Shown here one piece after another: positions 53,373 through 61,737 of a stretch of 64,000 nt of DNA (position 1 is its first letter; every line of letters starts with the position of its first letter). Origin of the DNA: Clostridiales bacterium (lineage in GTDB: Bacteria; Bacillota; Clostridia; Peptostreptococcales; Anaerovoracaceae); the NCBI GenBank assembly GCA_009776955.1, contig WRMW01000009.1, forward strand, positions 1 through 64,000, written 5' to 3'. A model generated the notes under the pieces. The model worked only from the letters and a program-made list of their open reading frames with translations, was not told where the DNA came from and made no database searches. The position numbers were made by a program, and so were the translations under genes.

Positions 53373-54310
53373 TTTGCGTCCCTGCTCTTTTTCAGGGTGT
53401 CGAGGTCGGCGAGGTCGTATGGCGTCTCTTGGTATACGAAGTTGAGCCAGTTTGAGAAGAATAGGTTTGCGTGGCCGCTCCATTTCACCACGACGCGTTT
53501 TTTCGGGTCGTCGTCCTTGAAGTAATTGGCGGGCACTTCGATGTCGGCGCCGCGTGAGACATCGCGTTCGTATTCTAGCTTCAGGGTGTCCCAGTCGTAC
53601 TCGCTATGGCCGAGCAGATATACTTGCCGCTGATCCTTGGTCGAAATCATATGCACGCCCGCCTGCGGCGAGTCCGCAAGTATCTTCAAGCTCGGTACGG
53701 TTTCGATCTGCTCACGCGGGGATTCCGCCCAACGCGAATGGGGCACGTAAAACTCCTCATCGAACCCGCGCGTCAGGACGTTCTTTTTGTCGCGTGGTTT
53801 GTGCGGGAACACTCCGAAAATCTTCTTGTCGAGCAGGCGCTTCTCGATGCCGTAGTGGTGGTAGAGCCCCGCTTGCGCGCCCCAGCAAAGATGCAGCGTG
53901 CTGAACACGTTGGTCTTGGAGAAGTCCATAATCTGCTTGAGCTCGTTCCAATAGCTGACTTCCTCGAACGGCAGGGTCTCGATGGGGGCGCCGGTTATGA
54001 TAAGGGCGTCGAGCCGCTGCCCCTTGATCTCCTCGAATTTGCGGTAAAAGGTCTCCATATGGAGCGGGTCGACGTGCGTGAATTTGTGCGATGAAAGCGT
54101 AAGCAATTCGAGCTGCACCTGGAGCGGCGAGTTTGCGAGCAGGCGTATAAGCTGCGTCTCCGTGACCTCTTTGATGGGCATAAGGTTGACGATGGCAATC
54201 AGCAGCGGGCGGATGTCCTGCCGCGCCGCGCGCCAGTCGTGCATTACGAACACGTTTTCCTGTTTAAGCGTTTTGTAGGCGGGTAGCCCCCGCTGCACTA
54301 GTATGGGCAT
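53369..54310 (-). CDS. metA: Homoserine O-acyltransferase MetA, probably acetyl-CoA specific
   Basis: First committed enzyme of methionine synthesis. Catalytic C142 in LHLCWGAQAG, histidine and glutamate in GHSEYDW. Residue 111 is glutamate (GAPIETLPFEEV); family studies link E111 to acetyl-CoA and glycine to succinyl-CoA, so homoserine O-acetylation is predicted. 313 aa. AAGGAG ribosome site 10 nt upstream on the minus strand. A dyad CTACCA-9-TGGTAG (54337-54357) lies before it. Confidence 0.9.
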   Translation of the reverse strand: MPILVQRGLPAYKTLKQENVFVMHDWRAARQDIRPLLIAIVNLMPIKEVTETQLIRLLANSPLQVQLELLTLSSHKFTHVDPLHMETFYRKFEEIKGQRLDALIITGAPIETLPFEEVSYWNELKQIMDFSKTNVFSTLHLCWGAQAGLYHHYGIEKRLLDKKIFGVFPHKPRDKKNVLTRGFDEEFYVPHSRWAESPREQIETVPSLKILADSPQAGVHMISTKDQRQVYLLGHSEYDWDTLKLEYERDVSRGADIEVPANYFKDDDPKKRVVVKWSGHANLFFSNWLNFVYQETPYDLADLDTLKKSRDAK

Positions 54311-54336
54311 TGATGATAATCTCCTTCGCCGTTATT

Positions 54337-54357
54337 CTACCATGGTACTGGTGGTAG
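54337..54357. promoter_or_regulatory. Inverted repeat between metA and efp
   Basis: CTACCA and TGGTAG arms are 9 nt apart and overlap a possible minus-strand -10 (TAGAAT). It may be an operator; no regulator for it is visible. Confidence 0.25.
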
Positions 54358-54404
54358 GGGGGCGAAATATTGTGGCATGGTTTTCGCATATAATTTTCGT
54401 CGGG

Positions 54405-54434
54405 TTTGCTACGAAGCCTATGACATGGTAAAAT
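54405..54434 (+). promoter_or_regulatory. Promoter TTTGCT-18-TAAAAT for efp
   Basis: TTTGCT at 54405-54410 and TAAAAT at 54429-54434, followed by AGAGGAG before ATG 54465. Confidence 0.45.
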
Positions 54435-54464
54435 AACCAAAACTATAAAGAGGAGAACAAACAT

Positions 54465-55022
54465 ATGATTTCAGCATCGGATTTTCGCAAAGGCATAACT
54501 TTTCAGATAGACGGATCCCCGCACGTGATTCTCGACTTTCAACACGTAAAGCCGGGGAAGGGGGCGGCGTTCGTGAGGACGAAGCACAAGAACATTTTGA
54601 CGGGCGCGACGCGCGAGGAGGCGTTCAACCCGAACGACAAGTTTGAGAACGCGCACATCGAGACGAAGCAGATGCAATACCTGTACGAGGACGGCGGGCT
54701 GTATTATTTTATGGATCAGACGACATACGAACAGGCGCCGCTTACGGCTGACCAGGTCGAGGACGCTATGCATTGGCTTCGCGAAAACGACGTGGCGACG
54801 ATAAAGTTCTTCAACGACAAGGCGTTTCTTGTGGAGCCGCCGTTTATAGTGGAATTGAAAATCATCGATACGGAGCCGGGCATCAAGGGCGATACGGCGA
54901 CGAACGTGACCAAGGCCGCGACCGTCGAAACTGGCGCCGTGGTACAGGTGCCGATATTTATCGAGCCGGGCGAGGTGATCAAGATCGACACGCGCATCGG
55001 AGAATACCTTAGCAGAGCCTGA
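54465..55022 (+). CDS. efp: Translation elongation factor P
   Basis: Relieves ribosome stalling at polyproline. Three beta-barrel domains; the modifiable lysine loop is VKPGKGAAF (residues about 31-39). 185 aa with the normal C-terminal [11 protein letters not shown]. Relevant to this genome, since several nearby proteins have long proline or Ala-Pro tracts. MltG starts 13 nt later. Confidence 0.96.
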   Translation: MISASDFRKGITFQIDGSPHVILDFQHVKPGKGAAFVRTKHKNILTGATREEAFNPNDKFENAHIETKQMQYLYEDGGLYYFMDQTTYEQAPLTADQVEDAMHWLRENDVATIKFFNDKAFLVEPPFIVELKIIDTEPGIKGDTATNVTKAATVETGAVVQVPIFIEPGEVIKIDTRIGEYLSRA

Positions 55023-55035
55023 TGGGGGGATAGTG

Positions 55036-56541
55036 ATGCCGCATAGAAACAGGGAGAAGCGCGCCGCGAAGAAGGCGCAGGCTGAGGAGCAGGCCCTGGC
55101 GCAGGCACGGGCTGACGCGCAGCTGCAGGAGCAGATAAGGACTCAGGCTGAGGAACAAGCCTTGGCACAGGCCAGGGCTGAGACACAGGCGCAGATGCAG
55201 GCCCAGGCGCAGGCACATGCACAGGCTCAAGCGCAAATGCAGGCGCAGATACAGGCGCAGGCACAAGCTCTGGCACAGGCACAAGCCCAAGCGCAGGCAC
55301 GGCCGCACCCACAGCCGCAACCACAGCCACAGCCACAGTCACAGCCATATTATGAGGAAAAAGACAGCGGCCACGACAATTACAAAAAACGACGCGGCAA
55401 AAAGTACGATGACTACGACGACTACGATGACGATGATTATTACGACGACGATTATTACGATGACGATGACGATTATGACGACGATCCGCCAAAGCGCAGG
55501 GGTCGCGGAGCCATTGTCGCAATTATTGTAATTGTTGCCATACTTGCGGGCGGATACTACGGGCTGACGACGTTTTACAGCAGGTCGCTCGCACCGGTCG
55601 ACCCGAACGACACGAGGGAGGTCACGATAGTCATCCCGGAGGGGGCGTCGACGGCGTCGATAGCGTCGATTTTGAGCACGCGCGGGTTGATAAGGAACAC
55701 ATATGTGTTCAGGTACCACAGCCAGCGAATGGAGTACAGCGGGGAGTTCAAGTACGGGGAGTATACGCTCAGCAAGAGCATGTCCGTCGACGAGATCGCG
55801 GAGCAGCTGATGGAGGGGGTGGTGTACGCCGCGACCAAGACGTTTACCATCGTCGAGGGGCTGCATATAAGGCAGGTGGCGCAGGCGCTGGTGCAGCAGG
55901 GCATCGTTTCCGAATCGGACTTTTTCGACGAGGTGGAGAACGGGGTGTTCTATTACGACTTTTTGGCGGACTGCCCGCCGGGGCGTGACCGTCTGGAGGG
56001 TTTTCTCTACCCTGAGACCTATGAGGTTTTTGAGGACGTGACTGCCTATGAAGTAATCGACAAGATGCTTTCGGAGTTCAATTCCAGGTTCAAGCCTGAG
56101 TATTACGGGCGTGCGGAGGAGCTGGGGATGACGGTGCGGGAGGTGGTGACGCTGGCGTCCATCGTCGAGCGCGAGTCTGTGGTCGCATCGGAAAGGCCGC
56201 TGATGGCGGGCGTGTTCCACAATAGAATCGAGCAGGGGATGCGGCTCGAAAGCTGCGCGACCGTACAGTATATACTGCCGGAGCCCAAGGAACATCTGCT
56301 TATCGCCGACACGCAGATAGAGTCGCCGTACAACACATATCTGATAGACGGGTTGCCGCCGGGCCCGATATGCAGCCCGCGCATGGCGTCCATAGAGGCG
56401 GCGCTTTACCCTGACGAGAACGAATACATATTCTTTGTGCTTGCTGACACGCTTGACGGGACGCATATGTTTTCGACGGACTACAACGAGTTTGAGCGGA
56501 ACAAGGCGGCCTATTACCGAGCGGTCGACGCCCTCGAATAG
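55036..56541 (+). CDS. mltG: Endolytic murein transglycosylase MltG with long low-complexity N-terminus
   Basis: Membrane enzyme that cuts nascent peptidoglycan. The catalytic YceG domain fills the C-terminal part, with ASIVERES (catalytic Glu), [24 protein letters not shown]. Before the helix (about residues 158-178) are about 100 residues made mainly of Gln-Ala repeats and a second stretch rich in Asp and Tyr (about 120-150). Standard MltG has a short cytoplasmic tail. ATG 55036 is used here; GTG 55033 is also possible. Confidence 0.9.
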   Translation: MPHRNREKRAAKKAQAEEQALAQARADAQLQEQIRTQAEEQALAQARAETQAQMQAQAQAHAQAQAQMQAQIQAQAQALAQAQAQAQARPHPQPQPQPQPQSQPYYEEKDSGHDNYKKRRGKKYDDYDDYDDDDYYDDDYYDDDDDYDDDPPKRRGRGAIVAIIVIVAILAGGYYGLTTFYSRSLAPVDPNDTREVTIVIPEGASTASIASILSTRGLIRNTYVFRYHSQRMEYSGEFKYGEYTLSKSMSVDEIAEQLMEGVVYAATKTFTIVEGLHIRQVAQALVQQGIVSESDFFDEVENGVFYYDFLADCPPGRDRLEGFLYPETYEVFEDVTAYEVIDKMLSEFNSRFKPEYYGRAEELGMTVREVVTLASIVERESVVASERPLMAGVFHNRIEQGMRLESCATVQYILPEPKEHLLIADTQIESPYNTYLIDGLPPGPICSPRMASIEAALYPDENEYIFFVLADTLDGTHMFSTDYNEFERNKAAYYRAVDALE

Positions 56542-56617
56542 GGTGCCGGCACGGTGAAGCGCGATAGAGACGGAAAGCGGGGGAAATAAGAAGGGGAAGG
56601 GCGGCCAGATAGTCGCT

Positions 56618-58333
56618 TTGATTGTGGTGTTGGCCGTGTTGGGGGCGGTGGTGTATTTCGTCGGGCTGCCCATGTACAGGGATATGCTGCCGTCGGACGA
56701 GCACGTGGACTTGCATGAGTATCTGGGGGTTTCCGGGTCTGGGGGTTCTGAGGCGGACGAAGCTTTTTTGCTGTTCGGCGAGAGTGTTTCGTCTGCGAGA
56801 CCGTTGGTAAGGGACGGAGTGGTCTATTGGGACGAGGGGAGCGTCAGCCGACATTTTATCGACAATTTCTGGCTAAGCATGGACGAGGGGCTGCTGTTGC
56901 TGACAACTGCCGACGAGGTGGTGCGTGCGGAAGCGGGGGCACTTTTTTATACGCGTCATGCAGAGGCGGCACCGGCTGACGGGGTGGAATCTGTGGAAGT
57001 GCATACGGACGCGCCGGTGTTTTTTATAGAGGGGGGGCGTGCATACATCTCACTGGACTATGCAAAATTGTTCTCAAATTTTGAATATAAATTGTTCCAA
57101 AATCCGTACCGGGTGCAGATATATGCTACTGATGGCGTCTACGAGGCCGCCGAGGTGGTGCGGAACACGGCGCTCAGGGCGGAGGCGGACATCAAGAGCG
57201 GGGTGGTGAGCGAGCTGGGCATCGGCGACGTGGTGTATGTCTTGGGGCGTGCGGAGGGGTGGAGCAAGGTGCGGACGAGGGACGTGCTGATTGGCTATGT
57301 GGAGAGCAGGCGGCTGTCGGAGGGCTTTGACTTGGAGGTGAATGTTTTTGGGGACTATGTGCCGCCGCCCTACACATCGCTGACGGAGGACGGGCGAATC
57401 TGCTTGGCGTGGCATCAGGTGACGGTGGCGGACGCGAATGCCTTTTTGGAGGATGTGATAGAGGATGCGTGGCCGCTTGATGTGGTCTCGCCGACGTGGT
57501 ATTCGGTGGTGGATGAGATGGGGGGGATGAAAAGCATCGCCTCGCAGAGCTATGTGGAGAGGGCGCACGCGCGGGGGCTAAAGGTCTGGCCGTTGGTGGA
57601 TGATTTCACTTCGGGGCTTGACCGGACTGCGCTGCTTATGTCGACGGAGGCCCGCAACAATTTCGTCTCATATATGATAGGGCAGGCGAAGGAAATAGGG
57701 TTCGACGGCATAAACCTCGACTTTGAGCTTGTGCCGCAGGAGGCGGGGGGCGGCTATGAGCAGCTTGTGCGGGAGCTTTCGGTGGCGTGCCGGGCGCACG
57801 GTCTGGTGTTTTCGATAGACAATTATCCGCCGCGTCCGCATACGGAGCATTACAACCGCGGGCTGCAGGGGCAGGTGGCGGACTACGTGATAATAATGGG
57901 GTACGACGAGCATTGGGGTTCGTCGAGCGGCGCGGGGAGCGTGGCGTCGTTGCCGTTTGTGGTGGATGCGATAGAGCAGACGCTTGCGGTGGTGCCGGCG
58001 AACAAGGTGATAAACGCGGTGCCGTTCTATACCCGCATCTGGAACACGCAAAGGGACGGGACGGTGAGCGCGAGCGCCGTGGGGCAGAGGTCGCAGGCGG
58101 ACTGGATAGCGCGGCGGGGGCTTGAGCCGATATGGAGCGAGGAGCTTGGGCAGCATTATACGCAGATAGACGAGAACAACCGATTGTATCAGGTCTGGCT
58201 TGAGGACGAGGCGTCGATGCGGACGCGGATAGAGGCGATGGAAGGGTATGGGCTCGGCGGTGTGGCGGCGTGGCGGTTGGGGCTTGAAGTGCCGGCGATA
58301 TGGGATATACTTGGGGGGTATGTGAGAGAATAG
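56618..58333 (+). CDS. Membrane-anchored GH18-like glycosidase, N-terminus probably frameshifted
   Basis: 571 residues from TTG 56618. A transmembrane helix (1-20), a copper-amine-oxidase-like N-terminal domain (about 60-170), an SH3-like domain (about 180-250) and a GH18-type barrel with DGINLDFE (catalytic Glu near 371), like the YaaH/YdhD spore and wall hydrolases. No good start exists in this frame. The frame remains open upstream to 56558 and codes basic residues (NKKGKGGQ) suited to a membrane anchor, while GTG 56554 in another frame codes KRDRDGKRGK. One base fewer in the five-G run at 56579-56583 would join them. Confidence 0.7.
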   Translation: MIVVLAVLGAVVYFVGLPMYRDMLPSDEHVDLHEYLGVSGSGGSEADEAFLLFGESVSSARPLVRDGVVYWDEGSVSRHFIDNFWLSMDEGLLLLTTADEVVRAEAGALFYTRHAEAAPADGVESVEVHTDAPVFFIEGGRAYISLDYAKLFSNFEYKLFQNPYRVQIYATDGVYEAAEVVRNTALRAEADIKSGVVSELGIGDVVYVLGRAEGWSKVRTRDVLIGYVESRRLSEGFDLEVNVFGDYVPPPYTSLTEDGRICLAWHQVTVADANAFLEDVIEDAWPLDVVSPTWYSVVDEMGGMKSIASQSYVERAHARGLKVWPLVDDFTSGLDRTALLMSTEARNNFVSYMIGQAKEIGFDGINLDFELVPQEAGGGYEQLVRELSVACRAHGLVFSIDNYPPRPHTEHYNRGLQGQVADYVIIMGYDEHWGSSSGAGSVASLPFVVDAIEQTLAVVPANKVINAVPFYTRIWNTQRDGTVSASAVGQRSQADWIARRGLEPIWSEELGQHYTQIDENNRLYQVWLEDEASMRTRIEAMEGYGLGGVAAWRLGLEVPAIWDILGGYVRE

Positions 58334-58418
58334 CAAGATTGAAGTGGTTCGGAAGTGGTGTAGGTTCGGGTCTGAGAGTGTCTGTATTATGTAAACCAAA
58401 TAAAAGGAGGGTGCGGAA

Positions 58419-59525
58419 ATGGGAAAATTGAATGTGGCCGTCATAGGGATGAATTTCGGCAAGGAGTTTGTGAAGCTCTACCAGCGTCACCCTGCCATAG
58501 GCGATGTGGCGATATGCCAACGCGATGCCAAGGCGCTTGCGGGAGCCGGTGAGGAGCTGGGGATACCGGAAGCCCTGCGATATACGGACTTCGGCGACGT
58601 CGTCGCAAACCCTGATATCGACGCAATCCATATTATTACGCCGCCTGCGACGCACGCCGATTATACAATACGGGCAATGAAGGCCGGCAAGCATGTGGCG
58701 AGCACGGTGCCGATGGGTCTGGCGGTGGACGAGCTCAAGGAGATATGCGCGCTGCAGAGGGAGACCGGCTTGGTTTATATGATGATGGAGACGGCCGTGT
58801 ACACGCGGGAGTTTTTGTATGCGAAGGCGCTCGTGGACAGCGGGGAGCTTGGCAAGATACAATTCGTCCGGGGCAGCCATATGCAGGACATGGGGCTTGA
58901 GGGGTGGCCTGAGTATTGGCTCGGCTTTCCGCCGTTCTGGTACGGGACGCACGCGATTTCGCCGCTTGCGGTCATCACGGGCAAGCGTGCGGAATATGTG
59001 ATAGGGCACGGGTCGGGGACGCTCAGCGAGGACCTTGCGGGGCGGTACGGGTCGCCGTACCCGGTCGAGACGGTCACCATCAAGTTTGCAGATTCGGATG
59101 TGATGGGCGAGGCGACGCGCTCGCTTTATGAGACGGTGCGGCAGTACCGCGAGAGCTTTGACGTATACGGCACGAAGCTGGCGTATGAGTGGGAGCAGCT
59201 TGAGGGCGAGGGGGCGGCTTTGTTTGAAGGCGGGGAGAACGCACGGCGGGTGCACGCGCCGGACACGGACGAACTGTTGATCGAGCCGCTGAAGCCGTTC
59301 ACGAAAAAGGACGTGATACTGAACAAGGACAATGTGAGCTTTGTGCAGGGCGCAGGGCATGGCGGTTCGCACCCGCATATGGTGCAGGAGTTCGTGGCAG
59401 CGATAACAGAGGGGCGGGTGCCGCTTCTGGACGCAGGGCTGAGCGCGAATATAACGGCGGCGGGGATACTTGGGCATGAGTCGGCGATGCGTGGCGGGGA
59501 GAAGATATACCTGCCGGAGTTTTAG
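58419..59525 (+). CDS. Gfo/Idh/MocA-like oxidoreductase lacking the EKP motif
   Basis: Rossmann N-terminus (VAVIGMNFGKEF), IHIITPPATHADY, then STVPMGLAVDEL where the family usually has EKP with its catalytic lysine. 368 aa. Ribosome site AAAGGAGGG and a TATTAT at 58385-58390. Could be a dehydrogenase with other chemistry or a binding protein. Unlinked to the sugar island in position. Confidence 0.8.
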   Translation: MGKLNVAVIGMNFGKEFVKLYQRHPAIGDVAICQRDAKALAGAGEELGIPEALRYTDFGDVVANPDIDAIHIITPPATHADYTIRAMKAGKHVASTVPMGLAVDELKEICALQRETGLVYMMMETAVYTREFLYAKALVDSGELGKIQFVRGSHMQDMGLEGWPEYWLGFPPFWYGTHAISPLAVITGKRAEYVIGHGSGTLSEDLAGRYGSPYPVETVTIKFADSDVMGEATRSLYETVRQYRESFDVYGTKLAYEWEQLEGEGAALFEGGENARRVHAPDTDELLIEPLKPFTKKDVILNKDNVSFVQGAGHGGSHPHMVQEFVAAITEGRVPLLDAGLSANITAAGILGHESAMRGGEKIYLPEF

Positions 59526-59566
59526 GTGGTGTGGTTGGTGTCGTAGTGGAGAGTGGAGAGCTGAAA

Positions 59567-60130
59567 ATGGGCGAACTTGAGCAGGAAGAATTGCATAGGG
59601 AAGAACGGGACGAGGCAGCCTTGGCGGCGGCAAGGGCACAGGTCTACGCCGTATTTGACGAACTCGGCATACCCTACGAGGTGGCGGATCACCCGCCCAT
59701 CTACTCTGCGGCTGACCGAATACGCCAGGATGTCCAGGTGGACGCGCTTATCTGCAAGAATCTTTTTCTGCGAAACAAGGAAAAGAGCCGGCACTATCTT
59801 TACGCCCTGCCCATAGACAAGCGGGCCGACCTTGCGGCGCTGCAAAAGATACTAGGGGAGTCGCGGCTTTCATTCGGCGACGCGGATGCGTTGTGGGACT
59901 GTCTGCGGATACGCCCAGGCTCCGTGTCGTTGCTGAATATTATCGGCGCAAGGGAAGCGGGGCAGGGTGTCGAAAATCCGGTTTTGCTGAAATTCTTGGT
60001 CGATGCGGATGTGCTTGCGGTGCCTCGCATAGGCCTCCACCCAAACGACAACGCTGCCACCATCATGTTCGAGGCTGCCCGTCTGGCGGAATTATTCAGA
60101 CATTACCGGGCCGACTTTGAGTTTGTCTAA
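59567..60130 (+). CDS. YbaK/ProX-type aminoacyl-tRNA deacylase
   Basis: About 187 aa. The YbaK/ProX fold is visible in YEVADHPPIYSAADR, ICKNLFLRNKEKSRHYLY, SFGDADALWDCLRIRPGSVS and the C-terminal VPRIGLHPNDNAATIMF. Clears mischarged tRNA, commonly Ala-tRNA(Pro). ATG 59567 is preferred over the in-frame GTG at 59531 because the latter overlaps the upstream gene region without a ribosome site. Confidence 0.85.
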   Translation: MGELEQEELHREERDEAALAAARAQVYAVFDELGIPYEVADHPPIYSAADRIRQDVQVDALICKNLFLRNKEKSRHYLYALPIDKRADLAALQKILGESRLSFGDADALWDCLRIRPGSVSLLNIIGAREAGQGVENPVLLKFLVDADVLAVPRIGLHPNDNAATIMFEAARLAELFRHYRADFEFV

Positions 60131-60162
60131 AGTTTTTATTTTATAAATTTTGGCAAAAGTGA

Positions 60163-60190
60163 TTGAATTTAGATTTTTTCGGAGTATAAT
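60163..60190 (+). promoter_or_regulatory. Strong promoter TTGAAT-16-TATAAT
   Basis: TTGAAT 60163-60168, TATAAT 60185-60190, with a long A/T-rich stretch upstream resembling an UP element. No protein gene begins downstream. Confidence 0.65.
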
Positions 60191-60196
60191 GCTATT

Positions 60197-60292
60197 TACT
60201 GAACAACAAGTGCCAAGACTGTAAATTTGTGATAGCTACGATAATGCAGGGGGAGACTGGAGAAGAATACGCTCCAGCCCCTGCTGTTTTTT
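60197..60292 (+). ncRNA. Probable small RNA of about 95 nt
   Basis: Transcription from the strong promoter near 60197 would end at a hairpin with T-tract at 60246-60292. The interval has no plausible ORF. No match to 6S, SRP, tmRNA or RNase P motifs was recognised. Confidence 0.5.
60246..60292 (+). terminator. Terminator of the probable small RNA
   Basis: GCAGGGG pairs with CCCCTGC and CTGGAG with CTCCAG, with a four-base bulge on one side; a TGTTTTTT tract follows. Confidence 0.75.
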
Positions 60293-60343
60293 ATGGTCTC
60301 GGTTGCGATCCTTTCGCCCCTCACGGGGCTGAAGTTATAATAG

Positions 60344-60397
60344 CAGGGCGCCTGGGGATCAATGAGGAAGGTTGAAGATGTAGACCCAGGCGCCCTG
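60344..60397 (+). repeat. Perfect 13-bp inverted repeat (hairpin)
   Basis: CAGGGCGCCTGGG (60344-60356) and CCCAGGCGCCCTG (60385-60397) around a 28-nt loop. Outer segments CGGTTG/CAACCG and GATC/GATC could extend it into a larger folded RNA. No T-tract follows. Confidence 0.6.
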
Positions 60398-60452
60398 TAC
60401 AGGGAACATGCCGCGCCGATCAATCCAACCGATCAATTCAAGAAAATTTATG

Positions 60453-60481
60453 TTTACAAAACGGGATGGGTGTCGTATAAT
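60453..60481 (+). promoter_or_regulatory. tRNA-Phe promoter TTTACA-17-TATAAT
   Basis: TTTACA 60453-60458, spacer 17 bp, TATAAT 60476-60481; the mature tRNA begins 34 nt downstream. Confidence 0.75.
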
Positions 60482-60514
60482 CACTTCCGTGCGTTGGTTG
60501 GCGCATAGCAGTGA

Positions 60515-60590
60515 GCCCAGATAGCTCAGTTGGTAGAGCAGCAGACTGAAAATCTGCGTGTCCCTAGTTCGATTCTTGGTCTGGGCACCA
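60515..60590 (+). tRNA. tRNA-Phe (anticodon GAA)
   Basis: 76 nt cloverleaf: acceptor GCCCAGA/TCTGGGC, D stem GCTC/GAGC, anticodon stem GCAGA/TCTGC with loop CTGAAAA, variable loop GTGTC, T loop TTCGATT, encoded CCA. The T stem CCTAG/CTTGG has one U-U mismatch at 51-63. Confidence 0.95.
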
Positions 60591-60622
60591 AAGCCGTTGG
60601 AGAGCCAACGGCTTTTGTTTTT
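60591..60622 (+). terminator. Terminator after tRNA-Phe
   Basis: Perfect 10-bp stem AAGCCGTTGG / CCAACGGCTT with AGAG loop followed by TTGTTTTT. Confidence 0.9.
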
Positions 60623-60624
60623 GG

Positions 60625-60738
60625 CTAGTACCGCCGATTGTGGTAGTCGTGGTACTGCTTCATGCGGCGGTAACGTAGATATGCAAGTATCAGCACGATG
60701 GCGATGGGCAGCAATACTCTTACTATTACGAGAACCAT
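60625..60738 (-). CDS. 37-residue single-pass membrane peptide
   Basis: ATG at 60738 preceded by an excellent AAGGAGGAAGTGAC site. The product begins MVLVIVRVLLPIAIVLILAY and continues with RYRRMKQYHDYHNRRY: one transmembrane helix and a basic, tyrosine- and histidine-rich tail, presumably inside by the positive-inside rule. A TATAAT lies upstream on the minus strand near 60789-60794. Too short for homology claims; the ribosome site and clean helix-plus-tail layout argue it is real. Function unknown. Confidence 0.6.
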   Translation of the reverse strand: MVLVIVRVLLPIAIVLILAYLRYRRMKQYHDYHNRRY

Positions 60739-60873
60739 GTCACTTCCTCCTTGAGCGTGGCATCGGGATTTGTTGTTATTCATTACAATTATATATCAAA
60801 ACCGGCCAGGATGCGAATGTGTGTGCGTGGGGGTGTATCATGGGGGTGAGCGTTATGCGGAAAGGGTGCGGCG

Positions 60874-61725
60874 ATGAGTTGGTTTGAAGCGTTGGTGGCC
60901 GGAATAATACAGGGAGTGACCGAGTTTTTGCCGATATCCAGTTCGGGGCATTTGGTGATATTCGGGACGCTTTTGGGCGAGGGGGCAGGCACGGGCGCGG
61001 GCGCGAATTTGGCGTTTGCGGTGTGGCTGCATTTGGCGACGCTGCTTGCCGTGGTAATTGTGTACCGCAAGGACGTGTGGCTGCTGCTGCGCGAGCTTGT
61101 GGGGGCGATTGCGGATTTGTTTAGGGGGCGGCCGGATTTCAAGTCGCCGGGGCGAAGGTATTTGCTGATGGTGATTGTGGGGACTATACCGGCGGTGTTG
61201 GCGGGGGGCACGGTGAAGGTGCTTGGGTTCGAGGGCGCGCTCGAAAACATCTTTGTGGTGGCTGTGTTGCTGCTCGTAACGGCGGCGTTCATGTTTTCGG
61301 TGGACAGGGTGAAAGAGGGGACGCTGACGCCTGCGGATGCGCCTTTGGGAAGGGCTTTGCTTGTCGGGCTATTCCAGGCGGCGGCGATATTTCCGGGGCT
61401 GTCGCGGAGCGGGAGCACGATATTCGGGGGGGTGCTCGGCGGGTTCAAGAAGGAGTTTGCGGTACGGTTTGCGTTTATCATGTCGATACCGGCGATACTC
61501 GGCGCCACGTTCGTGGAGCTGAGCGACGCGATGGAGGCCGGCGGGCTTGGGGTGGAGCCTGTGAGCCTTGCGGCAGGTTTTGTGGCGGCGTTGGTTTTCG
61601 GGATGATCGCTATTCGGGTGATAAAGGTTTTGGCGCGGAGCGGGAAGTTTTATATTTTTGGGGTGTATTGTTTGGGGGCGTCGGTGTTTGCGTTTTTGGT
61701 CGGGGGCGGAATAATTTCGGTATAG
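60874..61725 (+). CDS. uppP: Undecaprenyl-diphosphatase UppP (BacA)
   Basis: Membrane phosphatase that recycles the lipid carrier of cell wall synthesis and gives bacitracin resistance. Motifs GVTEFLPISSSGHL near residues 15-28 and FPGLSRSGST; about eight membrane helices. 283 aa, normal. Ribosome site AAAGGG. Confidence 0.93.
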   Translation: MSWFEALVAGIIQGVTEFLPISSSGHLVIFGTLLGEGAGTGAGANLAFAVWLHLATLLAVVIVYRKDVWLLLRELVGAIADLFRGRPDFKSPGRRYLLMVIVGTIPAVLAGGTVKVLGFEGALENIFVVAVLLLVTAAFMFSVDRVKEGTLTPADAPLGRALLVGLFQAAAIFPGLSRSGSTIFGGVLGGFKKEFAVRFAFIMSIPAILGATFVELSDAMEAGGLGVEPVSLAAGFVAALVFGMIAIRVIKVLARSGKFYIFGVYCLGASVFAFLVGGGIISV

Positions 61726-61737
61726 ATTTTATAGGTT

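Larger units (their letters stand above)
60131..60514 (+). other. 384-bp gene-poor region: small RNA, large inverted repeat, tRNA promoter
   Basis: Holds a strong promoter (60163-60190), a probable small transcript with terminator (60197-60292), an uncommented hairpin (60344-60397), a 48-codon ORF of doubtful reality (60362-60508) and the promoter of tRNA-Phe (60453-60481). Confidence 0.6.

Noticed and set aside
53373-53483. Longer start for the uracil methyltransferase
   Set aside because: It would lie inside metA; the ATGA overlap at 53369-53372 is a normal coupled start and the extra residues are basic shadow sequence.
57636-59639. Very long minus-strand ORF (667 codons) opposite the GH18-like and oxidoreductase genes
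   Set aside because: It is the antisense shadow of GC-rich genes with strong domain matches; its product is Arg/His/Pro-rich with no recognisable domain.
60196-60423. 75-codon minus-strand ORF over the small RNA
   Set aside because: Starts at TTG with no ribosome site and overlaps a strong opposite promoter and terminator.
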